NCBI GenBank assembly: GCA_030526005.1 | Contig: JAUNDP010000005.1 | Span: 52,438-116,437 of the forward strand | Direction: 5' to 3' | Source of the DNA: Eubacteriales bacterium | GTDB taxonomy: Bacteria > Bacillota > Clostridia > Lachnospirales > Lachnospiraceae | DNA length: 64,000 nucleotides | Part shown: piece after piece, positions 55,299-64,000 of the stretch | Numbering within the stretch: position 1 is the first letter of the stretch | Layout of the letters: every line of letters begins with the position of its first letter | The notes under the pieces: generated by a model | What the model was told of the DNA's origin: nothing | The model's input: the letters and a program-made list of their open reading frames with translations, nothing else | Databases searched by the model: none | Position numbers and translations under genes: made by a program

Positions 55299-56774
55299 AT
55301 GAAGAAATTAATAAGAAAGGTAGCTTTGATTGCAGGCGTATTCCTGCTGGGAACATGCACAATCCAGAAAGCAGATACCGTACAGGCAGCACAGGTCAGA
55401 CAGATCAAAGATGGATTCGGATCAGAAAATGGCCATACGGTATATTGGAAAAACGGAAAGAAAGTCAGAAGCCAATTTCTGACCATAGGAAGCGATACTT
55501 GGTATTTTGACGGGAATGGATATATGGTGACCGGATACCAGAAAATAGAGGGAAAATCTTATTACTTCCGAAGAGAGGGATCAGAGCATTACGGCGCTAT
55601 GATTAAAAGTCGGTTCATGAAGCTGGGAAACAATACTCTGTATTTTTGCAAGACAGGCGATGCCATTGTAAATAAGGTAGTAAATATTAACGGAAAATAT
55701 TTCGGATTTAATGAAAGAGGATACCGCCAGACAAACATGTTCCGTGATTACAACGGCGGAACGTATTATCTGGGACCAGATGGAAGAGCTTATACAAACG
55801 GTGTGTATGAAATTAACGGAAAACGGTATTGCTTTGCCTCCAATGGAAGATGCTATAAAAATGTAGTCAAGACAGTTGGAAAAAATACATACTATTTTAA
55901 TGCAAAAGGAGAAGCCGAAAGAGGACTTCGTTCCTATAAAGGAGACCGCTATTATATTTGCAAAGATTACACATTACTGAAAAGCAGATGGAAAGTTATC
56001 AATGGAAAAACATTCTATTTCTTAAAGACAGGAAAAGCCGCAAAAGGTGTAGTCAGCATTGGAGGAAAGAAATATCTGTTCCAGAGCGACGGAATCCGTA
56101 TAAACGGACCTGGATTTAAAACATTAAACAGCCAGAAATATCTGTTGGATTCCAACTCAGCAGTTCTGACAGGATGGCAGAATTATGGCGGAGAAACATA
56201 CTATTTCTCTTCTAATGGAACGATGGTGGTCAGCCGTTTTATGACCAGAAATGGAAAGAAATGTTATCTGACCTCAAAAGGTACTCTGGCAAAAGGATGG
56301 GTCGTTTTAGGGGAAGATCGGTATTATTTCTTAAAAGACGGCTCCATGGCTACAAACCGTGTTTTAGGCAGCGACTATGTGGGATCTGACGGAAAGTCCG
56401 CATGTTATCAGATGCTTGCTGCAATCAATGATGAGAGAGAAAAAGCAGGGGTTGCACCGCTGAAAATGAATAAGTATCTGCTGAGCGCTGCAGCAGTGCG
56501 TAGTCCGGAAATCACAATTTTATTTGATCATGTAAGACCAAACGGTCAGATGTGCTTTACAGCTGTCAGCCCGGCATATGTAGGAGCGCTGGGAGAAAAT
56601 ATTGCATGTGCACCTTCACCGCTGCCGTTGATCGACAATATTGTCAATATGTGGATGAACTCACCGGGACATCGTGAAAATATCCTGAGAAGCGAGTTCA
56701 AAGGTACAGGAATTGGTCTTTCCTATAAAAATGGCGTATGGTACTGGGTACAGATGTTTGGATCAGTCAGATAA
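55299..56774 (+). CDS. Secreted wall-binding CAP/SCP domain protein
   Basis: 491 residues from the ATG at 55299 (AAAGGTG before it). Signal peptide 1-30 (KVALIAGVFLLGTCTIQKADTVQAA part), then about 12 glucan/choline-binding-type repeats (YYF, YFNAKGE and W-containing units, 45-355), and a C-terminal CAP/SCP domain (about 365-490) with FDHVRPNG, ENIACAPS and NSPGHRENILRSEF, which hold the His and Glu of the CAP cleft. It follows the ZorA/B-like pair by 37 bp. The repeats should bind wall or exopolysaccharide. CAP domains may act as a protease or bind ligands; here unproven. Confidence 0.87.
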   Translation: MKKLIRKVALIAGVFLLGTCTIQKADTVQAAQVRQIKDGFGSENGHTVYWKNGKKVRSQFLTIGSDTWYFDGNGYMVTGYQKIEGKSYYFRREGSEHYGAMIKSRFMKLGNNTLYFCKTGDAIVNKVVNINGKYFGFNERGYRQTNMFRDYNGGTYYLGPDGRAYTNGVYEINGKRYCFASNGRCYKNVVKTVGKNTYYFNAKGEAERGLRSYKGDRYYICKDYTLLKSRWKVINGKTFYFLKTGKAAKGVVSIGGKKYLFQSDGIRINGPGFKTLNSQKYLLDSNSAVLTGWQNYGGETYYFSSNGTMVVSRFMTRNGKKCYLTSKGTLAKGWVVLGEDRYYFLKDGSMATNRVLGSDYVGSDGKSACYQMLAAINDEREKAGVAPLKMNKYLLSAAAVRSPEITILFDHVRPNGQMCFTAVSPAYVGALGENIACAPSPLPLIDNIVNMWMNSPGHRENILRSEFKGTGIGLSYKNGVWYWVQMFGSVR

Positions 56775-56814
56775 GCAGAATGCAAAAGATATAGGATAAA
56801 GAGAGAATAGAGAG

Positions 56815-56897
56815 AAAAGGATATCTCAAAAGATGAAAATAAGAAGCCTGCGCTGCAGGAACTTAAAAATTCTTTTGCGGTATCCTTTTTCGATCTT
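56815..56897 (+). terminator. Long nested hairpin/terminator after the CAP gene
   Basis: AAAAGGATA pairs with TATCCTTTT at the outside, TCTCAAAAGA with TCTTTTGCGG nearby, and CCTGC/GCAGG at the tip; a T run follows at 56886-56890. Longer than a normal terminator. Confidence 0.65.
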
Positions 56898-56913
56898 ATG
56901 TTCTATTTTTTAC

Positions 56914-56943
56914 TTGCTTTTTTCTAGGAACTGTTGTTATAAT
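56914..56943 (+). promoter_or_regulatory. Promoter of parEC
   Basis: TTGCTT at 56914-56919, 18-bp spacer, perfect TATAAT at 56938-56943, 71 bp before parE. Confidence 0.75.
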
Positions 56944-57013
56944 AGCGGTTAGACCTGACAGCCTGAATGGCTGTTAAGTAGATGAGCCAACTTATATTGC
57001 AGTAGAAAGGAAA

Positions 57014-58942
57014 ATGGATATGACAAAGCAGGTAACGTATGATGCAAGCAGTATCGCTGTTTTGGAAGGTCTGGAAGCGGTGCGGAAGCGCCCGGGTATG
57101 TATATTGGAAGCGTTTCCAGAAAAGGATTAAACCATTTAATATATGAAATCGTAGATAATTCAGTAGATGAACATCTGGCTGGATTTTGCAGCAGAATAG
57201 AAGTGACACTGGAAAAAGACGGATCGGCAACGATTCAGGATAATGGAAGAGGAATTCCGGTTGGGATGCACGAAAAAGGAATCTCTGCCGAGCGGCTTGT
57301 ATTTACAACACTTCATGCAGGCGGAAAATTTGATAACTCTGTCTATAAGACCAGCGGAGGACTTCACGGAGTAGGTTCTTCGGTGGTCAATGCTTTATCA
57401 AAGCGTCTGGAAATCTGGGTCAGCAGAGAAGGCGCCATTCATTATGATTCCTATGAGAGAGGCGTGCCTGTGGCAGAACTGGAGGAAGGACTGCTTCCGA
57501 TTGTGGGAAAGACGAGAAAGACAGGGACAAAAATTAACTTTTTGCCAGATGATGAAATTTTTGAGAAGACAAGCTTTTCAGCGACAGAGGTAAAAAGCAG
57601 GCTCCATGAAACGGCATATTTAAATCCGGAGCTGACGATCTCGTTTTGCGATAAAAGAGAAGGAAAAGAGGAAGAACTGGAATTTCATGAACCGGATGGC
57701 ATTATCGGATTTGTAAAAGATTTAAACCGAAAGAAAGAAGTTCTGCATGAGCCTGTCTATCTGAGAGGTGAAAATGAAGGAATTACAGTGGAATGTGCAT
57801 TTCAGTATGTCAATGAGTTTCATGAAAATGTGCTGGGATTCTGCAATAATATCTATAATGCGGAGGGCGGAACACATCTGACTGGATTTAAAACCATTTT
57901 TACGACAGTCATGAATACGTATGCGAGAGAATTAGGAATTTTAAAAGAGAAAGATGCGAATTTTACAGGCGCTGATATCCGAAATGGATTGACGGCAGTG
58001 ATTTCCGTGAAACATCCTGCACCACGCTTTGAAGGTCAGACAAAGACGAAGCTGGACAATCAGGATGCGGCAAAGGCGGCAAGTAAGATTATTGGGGAAG
58101 AGGCAGTCCGTTATTTTGACCGAAATCTGGAGACATTAAAGACGGTACTTGGCTGTGCGGAGAAAGCCGCAAAAATCAGAAAGACTGAAGAAAAAGCAAA
58201 GACGAATATGCTGACGCGCCAGAAATATTCATTTGACTCCAATGGAAAATTGGCAAACTGTGAAAGCCGCGACGTATCCCAGTGCGAGATTTTTATCGTG
58301 GAAGGAGATTCAGCCGGGGGGTCTGCCAAAACGGCGAGAGACAGAAATTTTCAGGCTATTTTGCCGATTCGCGGAAAAATTTTAAATGTGGAAAAGGCAA
58401 GCATTGATAAAGTTCTTGCAAACGCAGAGATTAAGACGATGATCAATGCGTTTGGATGCGGATTTTCAGAAGGATATGGGAACGATTTTGATATCACGAA
58501 GCTGCGCTATGACAAGATTATTATTATGGCAGATGCGGATGTCGACGGAGCGCATATCTGTACGCTGCTTTTGACATTATTTTATCGCTTTATGCCGGAT
58601 TTGATTTATGAAGGACATATTTATATTGCGATGCCGCCGCTGTATAAAGTGATGCCAGCCCGTGGGAAAGAAGAATATCTGTACGATGACAAGGCATTGG
58701 AAAAGTATCGAAAGACGCATAAAGGAAGCTTTACGCTTCAGAGGTATAAAGGATTGGGTGAAATGGACCCGGAACAGCTTTGGGAGACAACGCTTGACCC
58801 GAATACTCGTATCTTAAAGCAAGTAGAGATTGAAGATGCAAGAATCGCATCAGACGTAACGGAGATGTTGATGGGAAACGATGTTCCTCCGAGAAAAGCA
58901 TTTATCTACGAACATGCAAATGATGCAGAACTGGATATATAA
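57014..58942 (+). CDS. parE: DNA topoisomerase IV subunit B (ParE)
   Basis: 642 residues, ATP-driven strand-passage subunit. GHKL ATPase marks (VLEGLEAVRKRPGMYIG, DNSVDEHLAG, DNGRGIPVG, GGLHGVGSSVVNALS) and Toprim marks (EGDSAGGSA, MADADVDGAHI) are intact. GyrB and ParE are close, but the partner gene downstream lacks a GyrA box, so this pair is read as topoisomerase IV. AGAAAGGAAA precedes the ATG. 11 bp to the next gene. Confidence 0.88.
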   Translation: MDMTKQVTYDASSIAVLEGLEAVRKRPGMYIGSVSRKGLNHLIYEIVDNSVDEHLAGFCSRIEVTLEKDGSATIQDNGRGIPVGMHEKGISAERLVFTTLHAGGKFDNSVYKTSGGLHGVGSSVVNALSKRLEIWVSREGAIHYDSYERGVPVAELEEGLLPIVGKTRKTGTKINFLPDDEIFEKTSFSATEVKSRLHETAYLNPELTISFCDKREGKEEELEFHEPDGIIGFVKDLNRKKEVLHEPVYLRGENEGITVECAFQYVNEFHENVLGFCNNIYNAEGGTHLTGFKTIFTTVMNTYARELGILKEKDANFTGADIRNGLTAVISVKHPAPRFEGQTKTKLDNQDAAKAASKIIGEEAVRYFDRNLETLKTVLGCAEKAAKIRKTEEKAKTNMLTRQKYSFDSNGKLANCESRDVSQCEIFIVEGDSAGGSAKTARDRNFQAILPIRGKILNVEKASIDKVLANAEIKTMINAFGCGFSEGYGNDFDITKLRYDKIIIMADADVDGAHICTLLLTLFYRFMPDLIYEGHIYIAMPPLYKVMPARGKEEYLYDDKALEKYRKTHKGSFTLQRYKGLGEMDPEQLWETTLDPNTRILKQVEIEDARIASDVTEMLMGNDVPPRKAFIYEHANDAELDI

Positions 58943-58953
58943 AGGAGCAGAAA

Positions 58954-61194
58954 ATGGAAGAGCAGATTTTACGAACCGAGTATGCAGATATTATGCAGAA
59001 ATCATATATAGATTATGCGATGAGCGTAATCGTTGCAAGAGCGCTACCGGATATCAGGGATGGATTAAAACCTGTACAAAGAAGAACACTATATGATATG
59101 TATGAGCTTGGAATCAAATATGACAAGCCATATCGTAAATGTGCCAGAATTGTCGGAGATACAATGGGAAAATATCATCCGCATGGGGACAGTTCTATTT
59201 ATGAAGCGCTTGTCGTGATGGCGCAGGAATTTAAAAAAGGAATGCCGCTCGTAGATGGACATGGAAATTTTGGCTCCATCGAGGGAGATGGCGCAGCAGC
59301 AATGCGTTATACAGAAGCACGTCTGCAGAAAGTAACGCAGGAAGTATTTTTAAAAGATATCGATCAGGATGTTGTGGACTTTATTCCAAATTTTGACGCG
59401 ACAGGAAAGGAACCGGAAGTGCTTCCGGTACGTCTGCCGAATCTGCTGGTCAATGGATCAGAGGGAATCGCAGTCGGAATGGTTACAAGCATTCCGCCAC
59501 ATAATCTGGGGGAAGTGCTGGATGGCGTAAAAGCAGTCATTCAGAACCGAGAGATCTCAACAGAAGAACTGATGCAATATGTGCAGGGTCCTGATTTTCC
59601 GACGGGAGGCATTGTAATCAATAAAGATGAACTGCTGCAAATCTATGAGAGAGGCACAGGAAAAATCCGTTTAAGGGGAAAAGTAGAAATAGAAAAAGTA
59701 AAGGGGCAAAAGCAACGAATTGTCATCACACAGATTCCGTATACGATGATGGGAGCAAACATCGGAAAGTTTTTGAACGATGTGGCAAATCTTGTGGAGA
59801 CAAAGAAAGCTCCTGAAATAGCAGACATCTCGAATCAATCTTCCAAAGACGGTATCCGCATTGTCATTGATCTGAAAAAAGATGCAGATGCCCAGAATAT
59901 TATCAATATGCTGTATAAAAAGACACGTCTGGAAGATACATTCAGCGTCAATATGCTGGCTGTCTGTGATGGAAAGCCCGAGACAATGGGGCTGAAAGAG
60001 ATTCTTGAACACCATGTAGATTTTCAGTTTGAACTTGCCGACAGAAAATACAAAAATCTGTTGGGAAAGGAATTAGAAAAAAAGGAGATTCAAGAAGGAC
60101 TGATTCGCGCATATGACGTGATTGATTTGATTATCGAGATTTTAAGAGGCAGCAAAAATCAGAAACAGGTGAAAGAATGTCTTGTGCATGGAACGACACA
60201 GGGAATTGCATTCCGAAAGAAAAGTTCAGAGAAAGAGGCATCAAAGCTGTGCTTTACGCAGAGACAGGCAGATGCTATTTTAGACATGCGTCTGTATAAA
60301 TTGATTGGATTGGAAATTGAAGAGCTGGAAAAAGACTACCGCAAGACACTGAAAAATATTGAGACGTATGAAGATATTCTGAACAATTATGATTCCATGG
60401 CAAAAGTAATCATAAAAGATATTGACAATCTGAAAAAAGAATACAGCGTACCAAGAAAAACGGTTATAGAAAATGCAGAGGAAGCTGTTTATCAGGAGAA
60501 ACAGCCGGAAAAAATGGAAGTTGCCTTTTTGATGGATCGTTTTGGCTATGCGAGAGTAATTGACCGAGCCGCATTTGAGAGAAATAGAGAAGCAGCAGAG
60601 AAAGAAAATAAATATGTCATTTTCTGTGACAGCACAGATAAGATCTGTATCTTTACGGATCAGGGAAAAGAACATTTGATTAAAATACAGGATCTTCCGT
60701 TTGGAAAATTCAGAGATAAAGGAATCCCGATTGATAATGTATGTAATTATAACAGTTCAGAAGAAGCAATTTTATATATAGAAGCGATGAAAAACATTGT
60801 GGATCTGCAAATATTATTTGCCACAAAACGCGGAATGGTAAAACTGACAGAAGGAATGGAATTTGAGGCGGCTAAACGTATGGTAACTGCCACTAAGCTG
60901 GCAGATGGCGACTGTCTGACAGCGCTTATGCCGGTGAAAGCAGGGGAAGATGTGGTACTGCAGACGAGAGAAGGATATTTTCTGCGCTTTGGGGCAGATG
61001 AGATTCCGATTAAGAAAAAAGCAGCCCTTGGCGTACGGGGAATGAAGATCGGAGAAAAGGACGAGCTGGAAGCAGTCTATGTACTCAGTGAAAATTCAGA
61101 GGCAGATGAAACAGCGCTTAGCCGGGATAAAGAAGTACATCTGAGAAGACTGAAACGCAATAAGCGAGACGTTAAAGGTACAAGGCCGCGCTGA
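58954..61194 (+). CDS. parC: DNA topoisomerase IV subunit A (ParC)
   Basis: 746 residues, DNA-cleaving subunit. The active-site Tyr is in MRYTEARLQ near 121; the quinolone-determining segment HPHGDSSIYEA near 76-86 has the wild-type Ser and Glu, so no resistance change is seen there. The C-terminal domain is shorter than in GyrA and has no QRRGGKG (GyrA) box, which points to ParC. The end is basic (KRNKRDVKG). The operon is parE-parC. Confidence 0.88.
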   Translation: MEEQILRTEYADIMQKSYIDYAMSVIVARALPDIRDGLKPVQRRTLYDMYELGIKYDKPYRKCARIVGDTMGKYHPHGDSSIYEALVVMAQEFKKGMPLVDGHGNFGSIEGDGAAAMRYTEARLQKVTQEVFLKDIDQDVVDFIPNFDATGKEPEVLPVRLPNLLVNGSEGIAVGMVTSIPPHNLGEVLDGVKAVIQNREISTEELMQYVQGPDFPTGGIVINKDELLQIYERGTGKIRLRGKVEIEKVKGQKQRIVITQIPYTMMGANIGKFLNDVANLVETKKAPEIADISNQSSKDGIRIVIDLKKDADAQNIINMLYKKTRLEDTFSVNMLAVCDGKPETMGLKEILEHHVDFQFELADRKYKNLLGKELEKKEIQEGLIRAYDVIDLIIEILRGSKNQKQVKECLVHGTTQGIAFRKKSSEKEASKLCFTQRQADAILDMRLYKLIGLEIEELEKDYRKTLKNIETYEDILNNYDSMAKVIIKDIDNLKKEYSVPRKTVIENAEEAVYQEKQPEKMEVAFLMDRFGYARVIDRAAFERNREAAEKENKYVIFCDSTDKICIFTDQGKEHLIKIQDLPFGKFRDKGIPIDNVCNYNSSEEAILYIEAMKNIVDLQILFATKRGMVKLTEGMEFEAAKRMVTATKLADGDCLTALMPVKAGEDVVLQTREGYFLRFGADEIPIKKKAALGVRGMKIGEKDELEAVYVLSENSEADETALSRDKEVHLRRLKRNKRDVKGTRPR

Positions 61195-61226
61195 CACAGA
61201 TAAAAGAGGAAAAGCCAAATTGGGGC

Positions 61227-61255
61227 TTGCAATCAATAAAAAACAGTGCTATAAT
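61227..61255 (+). promoter_or_regulatory. Promoter of the rimP-nusA-infB operon
   Basis: TTGCAA at 61227-61232, 17-bp spacer, TATAAT at 61250-61255; 147 bp upstream of rimP. Confidence 0.85.
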
Positions 61256-61284
61256 AACAATGATTAAGTGTACATGTTACTAGA

Positions 61285-61318
61285 CGAACGAGAGTGGACA
61301 AGTGTCCACTCTCGTTTG
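61285..61318 (+). promoter_or_regulatory. Perfect leader hairpin before rimP
   Basis: CGAACGAGAGTGGACA (61285-61300) and TGTCCACTCTCGTTTG (61303-61318) form a 16-bp stem (one G-T) with a tiny loop, about 30 nt into the transcript. Only a short TTT follows, so it is not an obvious terminator; a leader control or RNase site is possible. Confidence 0.7.
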
Positions 61319-61401
61319 CGCATAGCAGTAAAATCAGAGAAAAAAAGAATACTTTTATCACTGATGGAGCAAGAAAAATAAAATAGAGAGAGGCGGATTG
61401 G

Positions 61402-61869
61402 ATGACAAAAAAAGAGATATATGAGCAGAAAACAGAGGAGATCCTGAATCCTATGGTCGAAAAGCATGGATTTGAGCTGGTCGATGTGGAGTATGTCAAA
61501 GAAGGCGGAAACTGGTATTTGAGAGCTTATATTGACAAGCCAGGCGGAATTACTGTAGATGACTGTGAAGTAATCAGCAGAGAACTGAGTGATAAGCTGG
61601 ATGAAAAAGATTTTGTTGAGGAAGCTTATATATTGGAGGTCAGTTCGCCGGGACTTGGAAGACCGCTGAAGAAAGAAAAAGATTTTGCACGCAGTCTGGG
61701 AGAAGAAGTGGAAGTACGCACTTATCGCGCTGTCAACAGACAAAAGGAATTTACAGGCATTCTGAAAGCATATGATAAAGACAGCATTACGATTGAACTG
61801 GAAAATGAAGAAAAGATGACGTTTGCAAGAACTGACATTGCTCTGGTCAGACTTGCCTTCGACTTTTAA
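61402..61869 (+). CDS. rimP: Ribosome maturation factor RimP
   Basis: 155 residues, 30S assembly factor. Two-domain layout: an N-terminal alpha/beta domain with GFELVDVEYVKEGGNWYLRAYIDKPGGI-type core near 20-50, EVSSPGLGRPLK near 80, and a C-terminal SH3-like domain. First gene of the conserved rimP-nusA-ylxR-ylxQ-infB cluster, reading from a strong promoter. AGAGAGGCGG precedes the ATG. Confidence 0.95.
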   Translation: MTKKEIYEQKTEEILNPMVEKHGFELVDVEYVKEGGNWYLRAYIDKPGGITVDDCEVISRELSDKLDEKDFVEEAYILEVSSPGLGRPLKKEKDFARSLGEEVEVRTYRAVNRQKEFTGILKAYDKDSITIELENEEKMTFARTDIALVRLAFDF

Positions 61870-61894
61870 TGGATGAAGGAGGAAATATTAAATC

Positions 61895-63049
61895 ATGAAC
61901 AATGAATTGTTAGAGGCTTTGAACAGTCTGGAGAAAGAAAAAGATATCAGCAAAGATACTTTACTGGAGGCGATTGAGCAGTCGCTGATTCAGGCCTGTA
62001 AGAACCACTTTGGAAAATCAGATAATGTAAAAGTTTTTATTGATCCGCAGACTTGTGATTTCGGCGTCTATGCTGAAAAGACAGTTGTAGAAAAAGTGGA
62101 AGATGAGATTATGGAAATCAGTCTCACAAACGCAAAGCTGATGAATACAAAATACGAGCTGGGCGATGTTGTAAATGTAGAGATTAAATCAAAAGAATTT
62201 GGAAGAATTGCAACACAGAATGCAAAAAATGTGATTTTGCAAAAGATTCGAGAGGAAGAGAGAAAAGTACTGTATAAACAGTACTACGAAAAAGAAAAAG
62301 ATGTAGTTACCGGAATTGTGCAGCGTTATGTCGGAAAAAATGTCAGCATCAACATGGGAAAAGTAGATGCGATGTTAAATGAAAATGAACAGGTAAAAGG
62401 TGAAAAATTCCTGCCGACAGAGCGAATCAAAGTGTACGTTCTGGAAGTAAAAGATACGCCGAAAGGGCCAAAGATTCTTGTCTCCAGAACACATCCTGAA
62501 CTGGTAAAAAGATTATTTGAATCAGAAGTGACAGAAGTAAAAGACGGCGTAGTAGAGATTAAGAGTATTGCAAGAGAAGCTGGAAGCAGAACAAAAATTG
62601 CAGTCTGGTCAAACAACCCGGACGTAGATCCGGTTGGCGCATGTGTCGGACCGAATGGCTCCAGAGTGAATACGATTGTAAATGAACTGCGCGGAGAGAA
62701 AATTGATGTGATTAACTGGAGTGACAATTCCGCAGTTCTGATCGAAAATGCGTTAAGTCCTGCAAAAGTAATTTCTGTTATAGCAGAAGTTTCTGATGAC
62801 GGAGAAAAGACAGCAAAAGTTATTGTGCCGGATTATCAGCTTTCACTTGCAATCGGAAAAGAAGGACAGAATGCACGTCTTGCCGCGAGACTGACAGGAT
62901 TTAAGATTGATATCAAGAGCGAATCACAGGCAAGAGAGAGCGGAGAGCTGGAACAGCTGGATGAAGAAAAATATTTTGAAGAAGACCAGAATCAGGAAAA
63001 TGAAAATATCGAAAACTTGACAGAGGAAAGCAGCATAAGCGAGGAATAG
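61895..63049 (+). CDS. nusA: Transcription termination/antitermination factor NusA
   Basis: 384 residues. N-terminal RNA-polymerase-binding domain (1-130), S1 domain (about 133-200), and two KH domains (about 205-345, with VGACVGPNGSRVNTI and LAIGKEGQNARLAARL). The C-terminal acidic tail has no AR repeats, as in other Firmicutes. GGAGGAAAT precedes the ATG; ylxR starts 8 bp downstream. It shapes pausing and termination in the same cluster that makes translation factors. Confidence 0.96.
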   Translation: MNNELLEALNSLEKEKDISKDTLLEAIEQSLIQACKNHFGKSDNVKVFIDPQTCDFGVYAEKTVVEKVEDEIMEISLTNAKLMNTKYELGDVVNVEIKSKEFGRIATQNAKNVILQKIREEERKVLYKQYYEKEKDVVTGIVQRYVGKNVSINMGKVDAMLNENEQVKGEKFLPTERIKVYVLEVKDTPKGPKILVSRTHPELVKRLFESEVTEVKDGVVEIKSIAREAGSRTKIAVWSNNPDVDPVGACVGPNGSRVNTIVNELRGEKIDVINWSDNSAVLIENALSPAKVISVIAEVSDDGEKTAKVIVPDYQLSLAIGKEGQNARLAARLTGFKIDIKSESQARESGELEQLDEEKYFEEDQNQENENIENLTEESSISEE

Positions 63050-63057
63050 GAGAAAGA

Positions 63058-63336
63058 ATGGGTCAGGTAAAAAAAGTACCGATGCGAAAATGTATTGGAT
63101 GCCAGGAAATGAAAAATAAAAAGGAAATGATGAGAGTCCTGAAGACACCGGAAGGCGAGATTGTTATTGACCTGACAGGAAGAAAAAATGGCAGGGGTGC
63201 ATATCTGTGCTTTTCAAAGGAATGCCTTGAAAAGTCCATGAAAAACAAAGGACTGGAACGCTCCTTGAAGACAACAATTCCTGCATCGGTCTACGAGAAT
63301 TTAAAAGAGGAGATTGATCAGATTGAGTCAAAATAA
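63058..63336 (+). CDS. ylxR: YlxR (RnpM) family RNA-binding protein
   Basis: 92 residues. The YlxR fold is marked by CIGCQEMKNKKEMMR near 11-25 and GRKNGRGAYLC near 42-52. It is basic and probably binds RNA; the family member RnpM modulates RNase P. AGGAGAAAG precedes the ATG. It overlaps ylxQ by 14 bp when the latter starts at 63323. Confidence 0.92.
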   Translation: MGQVKKVPMRKCIGCQEMKNKKEMMRVLKTPEGEIVIDLTGRKNGRGAYLCFSKECLEKSMKNKGLERSLKTTIPASVYENLKEEIDQIESK

Positions 63337-63634
63337 AGTGTTATCTCTGATTGGGTTAGCGACAAAAGCAGGAAAAACTGCAGGAGGAGAATTTTCAACA
63401 GAAAAATCTGTGAAAACAGGTCATGCCTTTCTTGTGATCGTTTCAGAAGAAGCATCGGAAAATACAAAAAAGAAATTCCGGAATATGTGTGAATATTACC
63501 ATGTTCCAATCTATTTTTATGGAATGAAGGACGAACTGGGAAAAGCTATGGGAAAAGAAATGCGCGCATCCCTTGCAGTGCAGGATGCAGGATTTGCAAA
63601 GGCCATAGAGAAAATACTGAGCGACAATGCGTGA
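63323..63634 (+). CDS. ylxQ: YlxQ, L7Ae/L30e-family RNA-binding protein
   Basis: 103 residues with start TTG at 63323, preferred over TTG at 63314 because AGAGGAG ends about 10 bp before it. The L7Ae fold is seen in SLIGLATKAGKTAGGE near 8-22 and SVKTGHAFLVIVSEEAS. It is a probable kink-turn RNA binder. Rare TTG start and the overlap with ylxR fit coupled translation. infB begins 56 bp after. Confidence 0.88.
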   Translation: MSQNKVLSLIGLATKAGKTAGGEFSTEKSVKTGHAFLVIVSEEASENTKKKFRNMCEYYHVPIYFYGMKDELGKAMGKEMRASLAVQDAGFAKAIEKILSDNA

Positions 63635-63690
63635 GGCATAAGAGCAAAAGCCTCAGTCCCTTGTGGGATAAATAATGGAGGTGTAAGTAT

Positions 63691-64000
63691 ATGACCGGTA
63701 CAGTCAGAGTTTATGAGTTAGCAAAAGAGTTAGGCAGAGACAACAAGGAAATTATAAATTTTTTATTAGAAAAGGGAATTAGAGTAAAGAGCCATATGAG
63801 TACAGTTGAAGATAAGAATGTAGAAATGATTAAAGATGAATTAGAAAAGAAAGAAGGAGCTTTTGACGCTCCGAAAAAGAAGAATGTCACGCAGGTATTT
63901 CGTCCTCAAAACAGCAGAGGATCAGCGGGACGTCAGGGCGGCAGACCGCAGGGCGACAGAAATCAGAATGGCAGACCGCAAGGCGACCGAAACCAGGGCG
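63691..64000 (+). CDS. infB: Translation initiation factor IF-2, N-terminal part (3' end outside window)
   Basis: ATG at 63691 after AATGGAGGTG. The visible 103 codons start MTGTVRVYELAKELG, the IF-2 N-terminal domain (about 1-55: KEIINFLLEKGIRVKSHMSTV), then a Lys-rich segment and low-complexity repeats of RPQGDRNQN type. The GTPase domains lie beyond the window. Position after ylxQ is the conserved order. Confidence 0.95.
   Translation, partial: MTGTVRVYELAKELGRDNKEIINFLLEKGIRVKSHMSTVEDKNVEMIKDELEKKEGAFDAPKKKNVTQVFRPQNSRGSAGRQGGRPQGDRNQNGRPQGDRNQG

Noticed and set aside
58954-61194. Assignment of the subunit A gene as gyrA
   Set aside because: No GyrA box and a short C-terminal domain; ParC is the better reading.

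Overview
The window is a gene-dense piece of a low-to-moderate GC Firmicutes chromosome. PolC, a split LysO exporter, a DUF5688 protein, AlaA, the rimP-nusA-ylxR-ylxQ-infB order and the codon use point to the Clostridia, most likely Lachnospiraceae (gut type, close to Mediterraneibacter/Blautia). That placement is inference; no rRNA marker is present. I saw no prophage, insertion sequence or CRISPR array.

Layout. 1-8.9 kb: 3' part of polC, then a tightly packed run of alaA, a patatin-like lipase, a YqeG phosphatase, aroK, a Xaa-Pro peptidase and efp. 9-19 kb: a DUF5688 gene, tRNA-Arg(CCG) behind a long possibly structured leader, a membrane-anchored SH3 protein, asnB, an RluF-type pseudouridine synthase, ligA, cls and metA (Glu111 predicts acetyl-CoA use). 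19-29 kb: two-gene LysO lysine exporter (minus strand), azlCD, a 1-phosphofructokinase-like kinase, a histidine phosphatase, a secreted alpha/beta hydrolase with a small coupled ORF, a CbxX-type AAA ATPase, an ArsP_2-type metal exporter, a nitroreductase and tRNA-Gly(GCC).

29-40.5 kb: a peptide uptake and use locus. A GntR/FCD regulator and a divergent DegT-like protein precede an opp/dpp operon (B, C, D, F) with two nearly identical binding-protein genes, a creatininase-family amidohydrolase and an M42 aminopeptidase. A perfect 12-bp palindrome lies between the two divergent promoters. Between the binding-protein copies is a decayed piece of a second oppF, which records a tandem duplication.

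40.5-57 kb: a phospholipase D-like protein and an MBL-fold hydrolase, then a nucleoside salvage block: purine nucleoside phosphorylase, zinc alcohol dehydrogenase-like protein, MtnA isomerase, BMP-type binding protein, ABC transporter and an MTA/SAH-type deaminase. Together they could import, deaminate, phosphorolyse and isomerise 5'-modified nucleosides (methylthioadenosine or 5'-deoxyadenosine). After only 33 bp comes a stator-like pair resembling ZorA/ZorB, without Zorya effector genes, followed by a secreted wall-binding CAP-domain protein. This three-gene unit is the best candidate for an undescribed system.

57-64 kb: parE-parC (topoisomerase IV), then the rimP-nusA-ylxR-ylxQ-infB operon behind a strong promoter and a long perfect hairpin; infB runs off the window end.
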